The position numbers were made by a program, and so were the translations under genes. From Bradyrhizobium genomosp. I (2014) (GTDB lineage Bacteria > Pseudomonadota > Alphaproteobacteria > Rhizobiales > Xanthobacteraceae), in assembly GCF_000261685.1 (NCBI RefSeq), contig NZ_AJQE01000168.1:1-41898 (forward strand): a stretch of DNA of 41,898 nt, read 5' to 3'. The notes under the pieces were generated by a model. That model was not told the origin of the DNA and did not search any database. It saw only the letters and a list, made by a program, of their open reading frames with translations. Each line of letters opens with the position of its first letter. The first letter of the stretch is position 1. This document shows, piece after piece, positions 8,349-16,812 of the stretch.

Positions 8349-9241
8349 ACGCGCCCGCCTACAACTTCGCCTATCTCGACGAGCAGACCAAGCGGATGAT
8401 CCGCCGCGCGATCCTGAAAGCGATCGCTATTCCCGGCTATCAGGTGCCGTTCGCCAGCCGCGAAATGCCGATGCCCTATGGCTGGGGCACCGGTGGCGTG
8501 CAGGTCACCGCCGCGATCCTCGGTCCCCAGGACGTGCTCAAGGTGATCGATCAGGGCTCCGACGACACCACCAATGCGATCTCGATCCGGAAGTTCTTCG
8601 CCAAGACCGCCGGCGTTGCGACCACGACGGCGACGGACGAGGCAACGGTGATCCAGACCCGTCACCGTATCCCCGAGACGGCGCTGAACGAAAACCAGGT
8701 GCTGGTCTATCAGGTGCCGATCCCCGAGCCGTTGCGTTTCCTCGAGCCGCGCGAGACCGAGACGCGGCGCATGCACGCGCTCGCCGAGTACGGCCTGATG
8801 CACGTGAAGCTCTACGAGGACATCGCCCGCTTCGGCCATATCGCGACCGCCTACGCCTATCCGGTGAAGGTGAACGCGCGCTACGTGATGGATCCGTCCC
8901 CGACGCCGAAGTTCGACAATCCCAAGATGGACAATTGTCCCGCGCTGCAATTGTTCGGCGCCGGCCGCGAAAAGCGCATCTACGCGATCCCGCCTTATAC
9001 CAAAGTGGTCTCGCTCGATTTCGAGGACCACCCGTTCGAGCCGTACCGCTTCAACGCGCCCTGCGCGCTGTGCGGGGCCGAGAACTCCTATCTCGACGAG
9101 ATCGTCACCGACGACAAGGGTGGGCGCATGTTCGTCTGCTCGGACACCGACTATTGCGAGGGCCGGCAGGCCGCGGGCCATCACGGCAGCCTCAGTGCTG
9201 CGCCCTACAAGGAGAAGGCGCGGGAGGCGTCGAATGGCTGA
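8345..9241 (+). CDS. phnJ: C-P lyase PhnJ, radical SAM carbon-phosphorus lyase
   Basis: A 298-residue PhnJ, the radical-SAM enzyme that breaks the C-P bond of 5-phosphoribosyl-1-phosphonate. Four cysteines at 240, 243, 265 and 271 keep the exact C-x2-C-x21-C-x5-C spacing of E. coli PhnJ (241, 244, 266, 272), so the Fe-S site and the catalytic cysteine appear intact. The N-terminal part has YNFAYLDEQTKRMIRRAILKA and MPYGWGTGG. It overlaps phnI by four bases and phnK by eight. Confidence 0.97.
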   Translation: MNAPAYNFAYLDEQTKRMIRRAILKAIAIPGYQVPFASREMPMPYGWGTGGVQVTAAILGPQDVLKVIDQGSDDTTNAISIRKFFAKTAGVATTTATDEATVIQTRHRIPETALNENQVLVYQVPIPEPLRFLEPRETETRRMHALAEYGLMHVKLYEDIARFGHIATAYAYPVKVNARYVMDPSPTPKFDNPKMDNCPALQLFGAGREKRIYAIPPYTKVVSLDFEDHPFEPYRFNAPCALCGAENSYLDEIVTDDKGGRMFVCSDTDYCEGRQAAGHHGSLSAAPYKEKAREASNG

Positions 9242-10031
9242 TCACGACATGCTCGATAACGACGAGCCGCTGCTGGTCGCGACATCTCTCAGCAAGTCCT
9301 TCGGCCGCATCGCCGCCTGCCGCGACGTCTCCTTCGCGCTCTATCCCGGCGAGGTGCTGGCGATCGTGGGCGAATCCGGCTCGGGCAAGTCGACGCTGCT
9401 GCAGATGTTGTCGGGTCAGCTGGCGCCGAGCGCGGGCCATGTGTCCTACCGGATGCGCGACGGCGTTACCCGTGATCTCACGACGCTCGGAGAGGCCGAG
9501 CGGCGCTTCCTGTTCCGCACTGATTGGGGTTTCGTGCACCAGGACCCCGCGCAGGGCCTGCGCATGGCGGTCTCGGCCGGCGCCAATGTCGGCGAGCGGC
9601 TGATGGCGGTGGGCTGGAATCACTACGGTCGCATCCGCGACACCGCGTCGGACTGGCTCGCCCGCGTCGAGATCGACGTCGCGCGCATCGACGATGCGCC
9701 GCGCACCTATTCCGGCGGTATGCGGCAGCGTCTCCAGATCGCCCGCAACCTCGTCACCGAGCCGCGGCTGGTATTCATGGACGAGCCGACCGGCGGCCTC
9801 GACGTGTCGGTGCAGGCGCGCCTGCTCGACCTGCTGCGCAGCCTCGTCGCCGAGCTGCATCTCGCCGTCATCATCGTCACCCACGATCTCGCGGTCGCGC
9901 GCCTCCTATCGCATCGCGTGATGGTGATGAAGGGCGGCCGCGTCATCGAGACCGGCCTCACCGACCAGGTGCTCGACGATCCCCGTGAGCCCTATACCCA
10001 ACTCCTCGTCTCCTCGATTCTCCCGCCATGA
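9234..10031 (+). CDS. phnK: C-P lyase ABC ATPase PhnK
   Basis: A 265-residue ABC-type ATPase that docks on the PhnGHIJ core rather than acting in transport. Walker A is GESGSGKST (about residues 47-55), the signature is YSGGMRQRLQ, Walker B is LVFMDEPTGG and the switch is THDLAVARLL. The ATG at 9234 lies inside the end of phnJ and has GGGAGG upstream. The phnL start overlaps its stop by four bases. Confidence 0.95.
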   Translation: MADHDMLDNDEPLLVATSLSKSFGRIAACRDVSFALYPGEVLAIVGESGSGKSTLLQMLSGQLAPSAGHVSYRMRDGVTRDLTTLGEAERRFLFRTDWGFVHQDPAQGLRMAVSAGANVGERLMAVGWNHYGRIRDTASDWLARVEIDVARIDDAPRTYSGGMRQRLQIARNLVTEPRLVFMDEPTGGLDVSVQARLLDLLRSLVAELHLAVIIVTHDLAVARLLSHRVMVMKGGRVIETGLTDQVLDDPREPYTQLLVSSILPP

Positions 10032-10738
10032 GCCTTTCGATGACCGCCATGATCGATGTTGCCGATGCCCAAAAGACCTTTACGATGCACTTGCAAGGCG
10101 GCATCGAGCTGCCGGTCGTGCGCGGCGTGACCTTCCACGTGAATCCCGGCGAATGCGTCGTGCTGTCGGGGCCATCAGGTGCCGGCAAATCGTCGATCCT
10201 GAAGATGATTTTTGGCAACTATCGCTGCGATAGCGGCCGCATCGGCATCCGCCATCGCGGCACGGTGATCGACCTCGCCACCGCCGAGCCGCGGCAGGTC
10301 CTCAATATCCGCCGCTCCACGATCGGCTATGTCAGCCAGTTCCTGCGCGCGGTGCCACGCGTGGCCACCATTGACGTCGTCGCCGAGCCGCTGATCGTGA
10401 ACGGCGTGGCCAGATCCGAAGCGCAGCAGCTCGCCGGCGAGCTGCTGCATCGCCTCAACATCCCCGAGCGCCTCTGGCAGCTTCCGCCCGCGACCTTCTC
10501 CGGAGGCGAGCAGCAGCGCGTCAATATCGCGCGCGGCTTCATCTCGGACCTGCCGATCCTGCTGCTGGACGAGCCGACCGCCTCGCTCGATGCCGCCAAC
10601 CGCACCGTCGTGGTCGAGCTGGTCGCCGAGAAGAAGCGCCAGGGCGTCGCCATGGTCGCCATTGTCCATGACGACGAAATCCGTCATCTGATTGCCGACC
10701 GCATCGTCGACGTCACCAGCTTTGCTGCCGCGGCCTGA
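10028..10738 (+). CDS. phnL: C-P lyase ABC ATPase PhnL
   Basis: A 236-residue ABC-type ATPase. Walker A is GPSGAGKSS, the signature is FSGGEQQRVN and Walker B is LLLDEPTAS with VHDDEIR after it. PhnL is needed with PhnG, PhnH and PhnI for the nucleosidase step and joins PhnK on the core complex. It is coupled to phnK by an ATGA overlap and is followed after five bases by phnM. Confidence 0.95.
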   Translation: MSLSMTAMIDVADAQKTFTMHLQGGIELPVVRGVTFHVNPGECVVLSGPSGAGKSSILKMIFGNYRCDSGRIGIRHRGTVIDLATAEPRQVLNIRRSTIGYVSQFLRAVPRVATIDVVAEPLIVNGVARSEAQQLAGELLHRLNIPERLWQLPPATFSGGEQQRVNIARGFISDLPILLLDEPTASLDAANRTVVVELVAEKKRQGVAMVAIVHDDEIRHLIADRIVDVTSFAAAA

Positions 10739-10743
10739 AGGAA

Positions 10744-11907
10744 ATGGAAATGAACGCCGAGCCGAAGGTAACCGTGATCGCCAACGCCAGGATCGTGCTG
10801 GCCGACCGGGTGATCGAGCAGGGCTGGCTCGCTCTTGCGGACGGACGCATCGCCGAGATCGGCGAGGGCAGGGCGCCCGCGGGCGCTGAGGATGCAGCCG
10901 GCGATCTAATCATGCCGGGCCTGATCGAACTCCATACCGACCATCTCGAGGCGCATTACGTGCCGCGGCCAAAAGTGTTCTGGAATCCGGTCGCCGCCGT
11001 GATCTCCTATGACGGCCAGCTCGCGACCTCGGGCATCACCACGGTTTTCGATTCACTCCGGGTCTGGCGCGAGGACGGCGCCGAGGAAGTCGATGGCCGC
11101 GCCGGCGTGCTCGCCGCCGCGATCACGGCCGCGCGTGATGCCAGCCTGCTGCGTGCCGATCACTTCCTGCATCTGCGCTGCGAGATCCCGATGCCGAGCG
11201 TGGTCGAGGAGGCCAGGGAGCTGATCGACCGTCCCGACGTCAAGCTGATGTCGCTGATGGATCACACGCCGGGCCAGCGCCAGTTCCGCGACGAGGTCAA
11301 GCTGCGTGACTATTATCGCGGCAAGGGCGGCGGCAAGACCGATGCCGAGCTCGACGAGCTGTTCGCAAAGCGCTTCGAGTACCAGAAGCGATATGCGGCG
11401 ACCAACATGCGCGAGATCGTGGCGCTGGCGCATCGGTACAAGATTCCTCTGGCGAGCCACGACGACACCACCGAGGAGAACGTCGCGGACGCCGTGCGCG
11501 ATCGCGTTTCGGTGGCGGAGTTCCCGACCACGCTCGAGGCCGCACGCGGCCTGCATCAGGCCGGCATCGACATTCTGATGGGTGCGCCGAATGTGGTGCG
11601 CGGCGGCTCGCACTCCGGCAACATCGCCGCGGTCGATCTCGCCCGCGAAGGTCTGCTCGACATCCTGTCGTCGGACTACATCCCCTCCAGCCTGCTGATG
11701 GGCGCTTTGCAATTGCCCGAGCACGTGCCCGCGATCAGCCTTCCGGCGGCGATTCGCACCGTGACGAAGGCGCCCGCCGATGCGGTCGGCCTCACCGACC
11801 GTGGCGAGGTCGCGACCGGCAAGCGCGCCGACCTGATCCGCGTGCATGTCGTAGGCGACGTTCCCGTTGTTCGCAGCGTCTGGCGCGAAGGATTCCGCGT
11901 CGCATGA
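10744..11907 (+). CDS. phnM: Ribose 1-phosphonate 5-triphosphate diphosphatase PhnM
   Basis: A 387-residue canonical PhnM. It has the amidohydrolase metal site GLIELHTDHLEAH followed by VPRPKVFWNP, then LMDHTPGQRQF, ASHDDTTEE, APNVVRGGSHSGN and SSDYIPSSLL, all closely like E. coli PhnM. It hydrolyses the triphosphate to 5-phosphoribosyl-1-phosphonate plus pyrophosphate, the substrate of PhnJ. An in-frame ATG at 10750 would shorten it by two residues. The PhnM-like gene at the left edge is a divergent paralogue. Confidence 0.96.
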   Translation: MEMNAEPKVTVIANARIVLADRVIEQGWLALADGRIAEIGEGRAPAGAEDAAGDLIMPGLIELHTDHLEAHYVPRPKVFWNPVAAVISYDGQLATSGITTVFDSLRVWREDGAEEVDGRAGVLAAAITAARDASLLRADHFLHLRCEIPMPSVVEEARELIDRPDVKLMSLMDHTPGQRQFRDEVKLRDYYRGKGGGKTDAELDELFAKRFEYQKRYAATNMREIVALAHRYKIPLASHDDTTEENVADAVRDRVSVAEFPTTLEAARGLHQAGIDILMGAPNVVRGGSHSGNIAAVDLAREGLLDILSSDYIPSSLLMGALQLPEHVPAISLPAAIRTVTKAPADAVGLTDRGEVATGKRADLIRVHVVGDVPVVRSVWREGFRVA

Positions 11908-12515
11908 GCGAGACCGTGACCGTGGCGCAGGACGAGGCGGGTGCGATCGGCCCCGGACGGTTCGTGCTCGTGGTCGGCCCCAGCGGCGCCGGCAAGGACA
12001 CCTTGCTGCGGCTGGCCCAGGCGGCCTGCGCCGACGACCGCGACATCGTCTTTCCGCGCCGGGTCGTGACGCGGGAGTCCTCCACTGACGAGGACAACGT
12101 TGCGGTGAGCCGGGATGAATTCCGCCGCATGCGAGAGCACGGCGATTTTGCCGTGCATTGGGAGGCGCACGGGCATTCCTATGCGCTGCCGCGCGAGATC
12201 AACGACGACATCCGTGCCGGCCGGGCCGTTGTTGCCAACGTCTCGCGCACGGTGATCGGCGCGCTGCGCCGGGCCTATGTCAACGTCGTGGTGGTGGCGA
12301 TCACGGCGCCGCCGGACGTGCTGGCGCAGCGGCTTGCAGCGCGGGCGCGGCACAGCGACGGCAACATCGTGGAGCGGCTGTCGCGCAGCGTCGACGATGC
12401 GTCGGCGCGGGCCGACGTCACCATCCTCAACGCCGGCAGCGCCGACTACCACGGCCGCCAGCTCGTGCGCGTGATCAGGAATGAATGCTGGCAGGATGAG
12501 TTGCCGGCACAATGA
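11904..12515 (+). CDS. phnN: Ribose 1,5-bisphosphate phosphokinase PhnN
   Basis: A 203-residue guanylate-kinase-like enzyme. The P-loop GPSGAGKDTLL starts near residue 28, and RRVVTRESS, VHWEAHGHSYALP and ARHSDGNIVERLSRS follow, as in PhnN. It converts ribose 1,5-bisphosphate to PRPP, the end product of the C-P lyase route. It overlaps phnM by four bases. Confidence 0.94.
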   Translation: MSETVTVAQDEAGAIGPGRFVLVVGPSGAGKDTLLRLAQAACADDRDIVFPRRVVTRESSTDEDNVAVSRDEFRRMREHGDFAVHWEAHGHSYALPREINDDIRAGRAVVANVSRTVIGALRRAYVNVVVVAITAPPDVLAQRLAARARHSDGNIVERLSRSVDDASARADVTILNAGSADYHGRQLVRVIRNECWQDELPAQ

Positions 12516-12525
12516 GGAGGCTGGA

Positions 12526-13137
12526 ATGTCGGTGATCGAAACGGTCGAACAGCTGGAAGCCATCTACGGCGCAACCAACGACGCCTCGACCGTGAAAGTC
12601 GCCGACCACGTCACGCCGCTCTATCGCGTCTTCATCGAGAAGGCGCCGTTCGCAGCGCTCGCCACCATCGGGCCCGAAGGCATCGACTGCTCGCCGCGCG
12701 GCGACCTGCCCGGCTTCGTCCGCATCCACGATCCCAAGACGCTGATGCTGCCGGACCGCCGCGGCAACAACCGGGTCGATTCCCTGCGCAACATCGTGCG
12801 CGATCCCAGGGTGTCCCTGATGTTCCTGATCCCCGGCTCGGGCAACGCGGTCCGCGCCAACGGTCGCGCTCATCTCTCGATAGATCCGGAGCTGCTGGCC
12901 TCGTTCAAGGTCGAGGGCAAGGCGCCGCGCAGCGTCATGGTGATGAATGTGGAGGAGATCTACTTCCAGTGCGCCCGCGCCATCGTGCGTTCCGACCTCT
13001 GGAATCCCGACAAGCGTATCGATCCCAGGAGTTTGCCGACACCGGGCCAGATCCTCGCGGAAATGAGCGAGAACAAGGTCGGCGGCGCGGAGTACGACCG
13101 CATCTGGCCGGAACGGGCGGCCGCGACGATGTGGTGA
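12526..13137 (+). CDS. PPOX-type FMN-binding flavoprotein (pyridoxamine 5'-phosphate oxidase family)
   Basis: A 203-residue split-barrel flavoprotein resembling the MSMEG_1061-like branch of the PPOX superfamily. Family signs are FAALATIGPEGIDCSPRGD (FMN phosphate-binding strand and loop), RRGNNRVDSLRNIVRDPRVSLMFLIPG and a C-terminal ARAIVRSDLW. It probably reduces or oxidises a small molecule with FMN or F420; the substrate is unknown. The ATG at 12526 has a GAGGAGG site and lies ten bases after phnN, so it is probably the last gene of the phnG-N transcript. A function in phosphonate metabolism would be inference from position only. Confidence 0.85.
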   Translation: MSVIETVEQLEAIYGATNDASTVKVADHVTPLYRVFIEKAPFAALATIGPEGIDCSPRGDLPGFVRIHDPKTLMLPDRRGNNRVDSLRNIVRDPRVSLMFLIPGSGNAVRANGRAHLSIDPELLASFKVEGKAPRSVMVMNVEEIYFQCARAIVRSDLWNPDKRIDPRSLPTPGQILAEMSENKVGGAEYDRIWPERAAATMW

Positions 13138-13192
13138 GTCGCTGCGCCTCGATCGGCAGCTGATCGTCAAGCCCGGGCGTGACGGCGTGCGC

Positions 13193-13924
13193 TCAGTTAA
13201 ACGCCATGCCCCCGCTCAGCGCCACGGTCTGTCCGGTCATGTAGGCATTGTCGACGAGCAGCATCACGGCTTTCGCCACTTCCTCCGCCGTGCCGAAGCG
13301 GCCGAGCGGGATGCGGCTGACGAGCTGGGGCTGGCCGCTCATCATGTCGGTCTCGATCAGCGACGGCGCCACTGCGTTGACGGTGATTCCCTCCTTCACG
13401 AGCCGCGCAGCATAGCCTCGCGTGAGGCCTTCCATTCCGGCCTTGGATGCATTGTAGTGCGGGCCGATCGAGCCGGCGCCGCGCGCCGCGCCCGAGGAAA
13501 TGTTGACGATGCGGCCCCACGTTCTCGCGCGCATCGACGGCAGAACGGCCTGCGTGCACAGGAAGGCGGATTTCAGGTTGACCAGGATGGTGCGGTCGAA
13601 ATCATCCTCGGTGAGATCGTCGATGCCGCGCGTGATGGCGATACCGGCATTGTTGACGAGGATGTCGATCGGCCCGAGCCCGGCCGTGACGCGCTCGACC
13701 ATTCCAGCCACGGCCTCGGCTTGCGAGACGTCGGCGGCGACGACGATGGCGCGGCCGCCTTGCCTGCCGATCTCGCCGGCCAGCTGCTCGGCCTGCCCGA
13801 TCTGCTGGCGGCAATTGATCGCCACGGCAGCGCCCGCATCGGCCAGCGCGCGACAGACGGCAGCACCGATTCCGCGCGAGCCGCCGGTGACGAGCGCCGT
13901 GCGCCCCTTGAGAGTCTCTGACAT
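13193..13924 (-). CDS. SDR-family NAD(P)-dependent oxidoreductase, FabG-like
   Basis: A 243-residue classical short-chain dehydrogenase/reductase. The cofactor loop TGGSRGIG (about residues 14-21), NNAG, the catalytic Ser in NISSGAARG and the YNASK Tyr-Lys pair are all present. The C-terminus GQTVALSGGMAFN is like 3-oxoacyl-ACP reductases, but the substrate cannot be read from sequence. It is convergent with the PPOX gene. The ATG at 13924 matches the usual SDR start; an upstream extension to 13984 is not supported. Confidence 0.88.
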   Translation of the reverse strand: MSETLKGRTALVTGGSRGIGAAVCRALADAGAAVAINCRQQIGQAEQLAGEIGRQGGRAIVVAADVSQAEAVAGMVERVTAGLGPIDILVNNAGIAITRGIDDLTEDDFDRTILVNLKSAFLCTQAVLPSMRARTWGRIVNISSGAARGAGSIGPHYNASKAGMEGLTRGYAARLVKEGITVNAVAPSLIETDMMSGQPQLVSRIPLGRFGTAEEVAKAVMLLVDNAYMTGQTVALSGGMAFN

Positions 13925-14006
13925 GAAAGCTCCAATCGATGCAATGGAGGGCCGGATCGTCGTGCGACAGCCGCTGGCATTCAACTCACAAGGTCGCTAG
14001 AGGGCA

Positions 14007-14510
14007 TCAACTCCGGCGGCGCGCCCGGGTGCGCGCCGCCTTCTTTGCTGTGGCGGAGCGGACCTTGGCGCCCTTGGTGTGGCTCGCTTTCCGCGCGGCG
14101 GCCGAACGTGACGCCGCGGTTCGGCGGCTTGCGGCCCGCTTGCCCTGTTTTGACAGCGCGCTCCGCGATGCCGCCGAGCGCGGCTCCTTCTTCAGGACGT
14201 TCTCGACGGCGCGCGATACCTTCGGCCGGCGCTTCGGTGTGCGTTCTCCCTGGCCGACCTCGTAGGCATATTTGGCGCCGCGGCGCGTCGACTTCTTGGT
14301 GCGCCCCTTGCGCGGCGGCGGCAGGTCGACGCCGGCGCGTCGCGCCTCGGACAGTCCGATGGCAATGGCCTGACGCGTCGAGCGCGCGCCGTGCTTGCCC
14401 TTGCGGATCTTGTCGATCTCGTCCTTGACGAATTCGCCGGCCTGCGTGCTGGCCGACTTGCCCTCACGCTTGTCCTGCCTCGCTTTACGGATGACTTCCT
14501 GTCTTGGCAT
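14007..14510 (-). CDS. DUF6496 protein with lysine/alanine/arginine-rich histone-like tail
   Basis: A 167-residue very basic protein. The N-terminal half (about residues 1-75: MPRQEVIRKARQDKREGK, FVKDEIDKIRKGKHGARSTRQAIAIGLSEARRAGV) matches rhizobial DUF6496 proteins. The C-terminal half is low-complexity K/A/R/S with repeats of the RTAASRSAAARK and KKAARTRARRR kind, like the tail of histone H1 or HU-type nucleoid proteins. It is likely a DNA- or RNA-binding protein; this is inference from composition. The ATG at 14510 fits the family start. Confidence 0.75.
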   Translation of the reverse strand: MPRQEVIRKARQDKREGKSASTQAGEFVKDEIDKIRKGKHGARSTRQAIAIGLSEARRAGVDLPPPRKGRTKKSTRRGAKYAYEVGQGERTPKRRPKVSRAVENVLKKEPRSAASRSALSKQGKRAASRRTAASRSAAARKASHTKGAKVRSATAKKAARTRARRRS

Positions 14511-14578
14511 TGTCGAGTTCCCGTTCTTGATTGGCAGGGATATCTGACCGCAACGCGCAAGGCGGAAGATCGATCCGC

Positions 14579-15361
14579 TTAGTTCCTCAGTGCCGCCAGC
14601 AGCTCGTCCGGGCGCTCGGCCATGATCATGTGGCCGGCGCCGGGCACCACGACGGTCTTCGCATGCGGGATCGCGGCGGCGAGCGCCTTGCCGGCCTTCG
14701 CCGGGGTCATCATGTCGCGCTCGCCGAGGATCAATGTCGTCGGCACCTTCACGCTTGCGGCGGCCGCAAGCGCATTCGTGTAGGCATTGCAGGCCGACAG
14801 ATCTCTGAACAGCACGCCCGGCTCGCATGCCTTCAGCACGGCCTGCGCGCCGCCATGCATCCACAGGCCCGGCGCGAGGCTGCCGCCGAGCTCGGCCTTG
14901 AAGCCGAGACCCCAGATCGAGACCATGTCGTTTGCATCCTGCGAATTGGCTTCGGCCGCCTTCAGGAGATCCGGGCCGACCGTCATGGTCGCGGCGGTGC
15001 CGATCAGGCTCAGCGCGGAGACCTTGTCGGGATGCCGCGCCGCCGTCTCCAGCGAGATCAGCGAGCCCATGGAATGGCCGATCAGATGCGCCCTAGTGGC
15101 GCCGGCCGCATCCAGCAGCGCCGCCGTCCAATCCGCCATCTCCGCGATGCTGCCGAGGGAAGGCCCGGCGGAGCGGCCGTGGCCGGGCAGGTCGAGTGCA
15201 AGCACGGCAAAACCGTGATGGGCGAACCAGCGCGTATGCAGCGCCCAGGTGGAATGATCGAAGCCGGCGCCGTGGATGAACACCACCGCGGGCAGCGACT
15301 TGTCGAAGTCGCGGCCGCCGGTTGCGACAAACACATCGGTGCCGTTGACGGAGAGCTTCAT
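14579..15361 (-). CDS. Alpha/beta hydrolase
   Basis: A 260-residue alpha/beta-hydrolase. It has the oxyanion-hole region VFIHGAGFDHSTW, the nucleophile elbow GHSMG (Ser near residue 102), a candidate acid in LGERDMMTP and the catalytic His in VPGAGHMIM. The substrate is unknown. It starts four bases after the end of the O-acetylhomoserine sulfhydrylase gene and is in the same orientation, so the two are probably co-transcribed. Confidence 0.88.
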   Translation of the reverse strand: MKLSVNGTDVFVATGGRDFDKSLPAVVFIHGAGFDHSTWALHTRWFAHHGFAVLALDLPGHGRSAGPSLGSIAEMADWTAALLDAAGATRAHLIGHSMGSLISLETAARHPDKVSALSLIGTAATMTVGPDLLKAAEANSQDANDMVSIWGLGFKAELGGSLAPGLWMHGGAQAVLKACEPGVLFRDLSACNAYTNALAAAASVKVPTTLILGERDMMTPAKAGKALAAAIPHAKTVVVPGAGHMIMAERPDELLAALRN

Positions 15362-15365
15362 GGCG

Positions 15366-16661
15366 TCAGACCTTTTGCGAGATGCGCAGCGCTTGGGCGA
15401 GATCGTCGATGATGTCGCTCGCCGTCTCGATGCCGACCGACAGCCGCACCAGCTCCTCGCCGATCCCGGCCGCCTCGAGCTGCTCGGCATCCATCTGCTG
15501 ATGCGTGGTCGAGGCCGGGTGGATCACCAGCGTCTTGGCGTCGCCGACATTGGCGAGATGGCTGATCATGCGTAAGCCTTCGATGAACTTGCGGCCCGCG
15601 GGGCGTCCGCCCTTGATGCCGAAGGAGACGATCGAGCCGGCGCCGCGCGGCAAGAGCTGCTTTGCCAGCTGATGGTCAGGATGATTTTCGAGCGCGGGAT
15701 GCAGCACCCAGTCGACGGCCTTGTTCGACTTCAGCGCCTCGAGCACGAGATGCGTGTTCTGCATGTGGCGGTCCATGCGCACGGGAAGCGTCTCCACGCC
15801 TTGCAACAGCTGGAACGCGTTGGTCGGCGACAGGCAGGCGCCGAAATCGCGCAGACCTTCGGTGCGCGCGCGCATGATGAAGGCCGCCGTCCCGAACTGC
15901 TCGTCGAAGACGATGCCGTGATAGCCGCCATAGGGCTCGGTCAGCACGCCGAACTTGCCGGAAGAGCGCCAGTCGAAGCGGCCGCCGTCGACGATGGCGC
16001 CGCCGATCGCGATGCCGTGGCCGCCGATCCATTTGGTCGCCGAATGCATGACGATGTCGGCGCCCAGCTCGATCGGGCGGCTGAGATAGGGCGTGGCAAA
16101 GGTGTTGTCGATCAGCAGCGGGATCCTGGCCTCATGCGCGATCGCCGCGACCTTGGGAATGTCGAGCACCTCCAGCCCGGGATTGCCGATGGTCTCGCCG
16201 ATCACGAGCCTGGTGTTCGGCTGGATCGCCGCGCGGAACGCGTCGAGATCGCGCGGCTTGACAAAGGTGGTGGTGATGCCGAAGCGCGGCAGCGTGTGCG
16301 CGAGCAGGTTAATGGTGCCGCCATAGAGCGAGCTCGACGCCACGATGTGGTCGCCGGCATTGAGCAGCGTCGCGATGGCGAGATGCAGCGCGGCCATGCC
16401 GCTCGCGGTGCAGATCGCGCCGACGCCGCCCTCGAGCGCGGCGAGCCGCTCCTCCAGCACGCCGGTGGTCGGATTGGAGATGCGGGTATAGATGTGGCCG
16501 GCGCGCTCCAGGTTGAACAGCGCCGCGGCGTGGTCCGAATCCTGGAACACATAGGACGTGGTCTGGTAGATCGGCACCGCCCGGGCGCCGGTCACGGGAT
16601 CCGGATGCTGGCCCGCATGCAGGCTCAGGGTCTCGAAAGCAGGCGGCTTTGGCGCGGGCAT
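15366..16661 (-). CDS. metY: O-acetylhomoserine sulfhydrylase (Cys/Met metabolism PLP enzyme)
   Basis: A 431-residue PLP-dependent enzyme of the Cys/Met metabolism family. It opens FETLSLHAGQHPDPVTGARAVPIYQTTSY, typical of MetY. The PLP lysine is K210 in MHSATKWIGGHG. ASGMAALHLA near residue 86 and the SVGIETASDIIDDLAQAL end complete the family pattern. It makes homocysteine from O-acetylhomoserine and sulfide. Its length (about 430) favours MetY over the shorter MetZ. Confidence 0.93.
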   Translation of the reverse strand: MPAPKPPAFETLSLHAGQHPDPVTGARAVPIYQTTSYVFQDSDHAAALFNLERAGHIYTRISNPTTGVLEERLAALEGGVGAICTASGMAALHLAIATLLNAGDHIVASSSLYGGTINLLAHTLPRFGITTTFVKPRDLDAFRAAIQPNTRLVIGETIGNPGLEVLDIPKVAAIAHEARIPLLIDNTFATPYLSRPIELGADIVMHSATKWIGGHGIAIGGAIVDGGRFDWRSSGKFGVLTEPYGGYHGIVFDEQFGTAAFIMRARTEGLRDFGACLSPTNAFQLLQGVETLPVRMDRHMQNTHLVLEALKSNKAVDWVLHPALENHPDHQLAKQLLPRGAGSIVSFGIKGGRPAGRKFIEGLRMISHLANVGDAKTLVIHPASTTHQQMDAEQLEAAGIGEELVRLSVGIETASDIIDDLAQALRISQKV

Positions 16662-16812
16662 GCGTGGCCTCGTTGATCGGTCGGCGATGGCGGTCCTTGT
16701 GCCACAAAAACGTCTGCGAAGTCAGCCATTGACAGCGCCGCGCTCGCGGTGGGCTCCCTCGCCCCGCTTGCGCGGAGAGGCGAAGAGGTCCCGTCCGCGT
16801 CAGCCTCAACGC

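Noticed and set aside
12526..13137. PhnP-like phosphodiesterase at the end of the phn operon
   Set aside because: The protein is a split-barrel FMN flavoprotein; it lacks the metallo-beta-lactamase HxHxDH motif.
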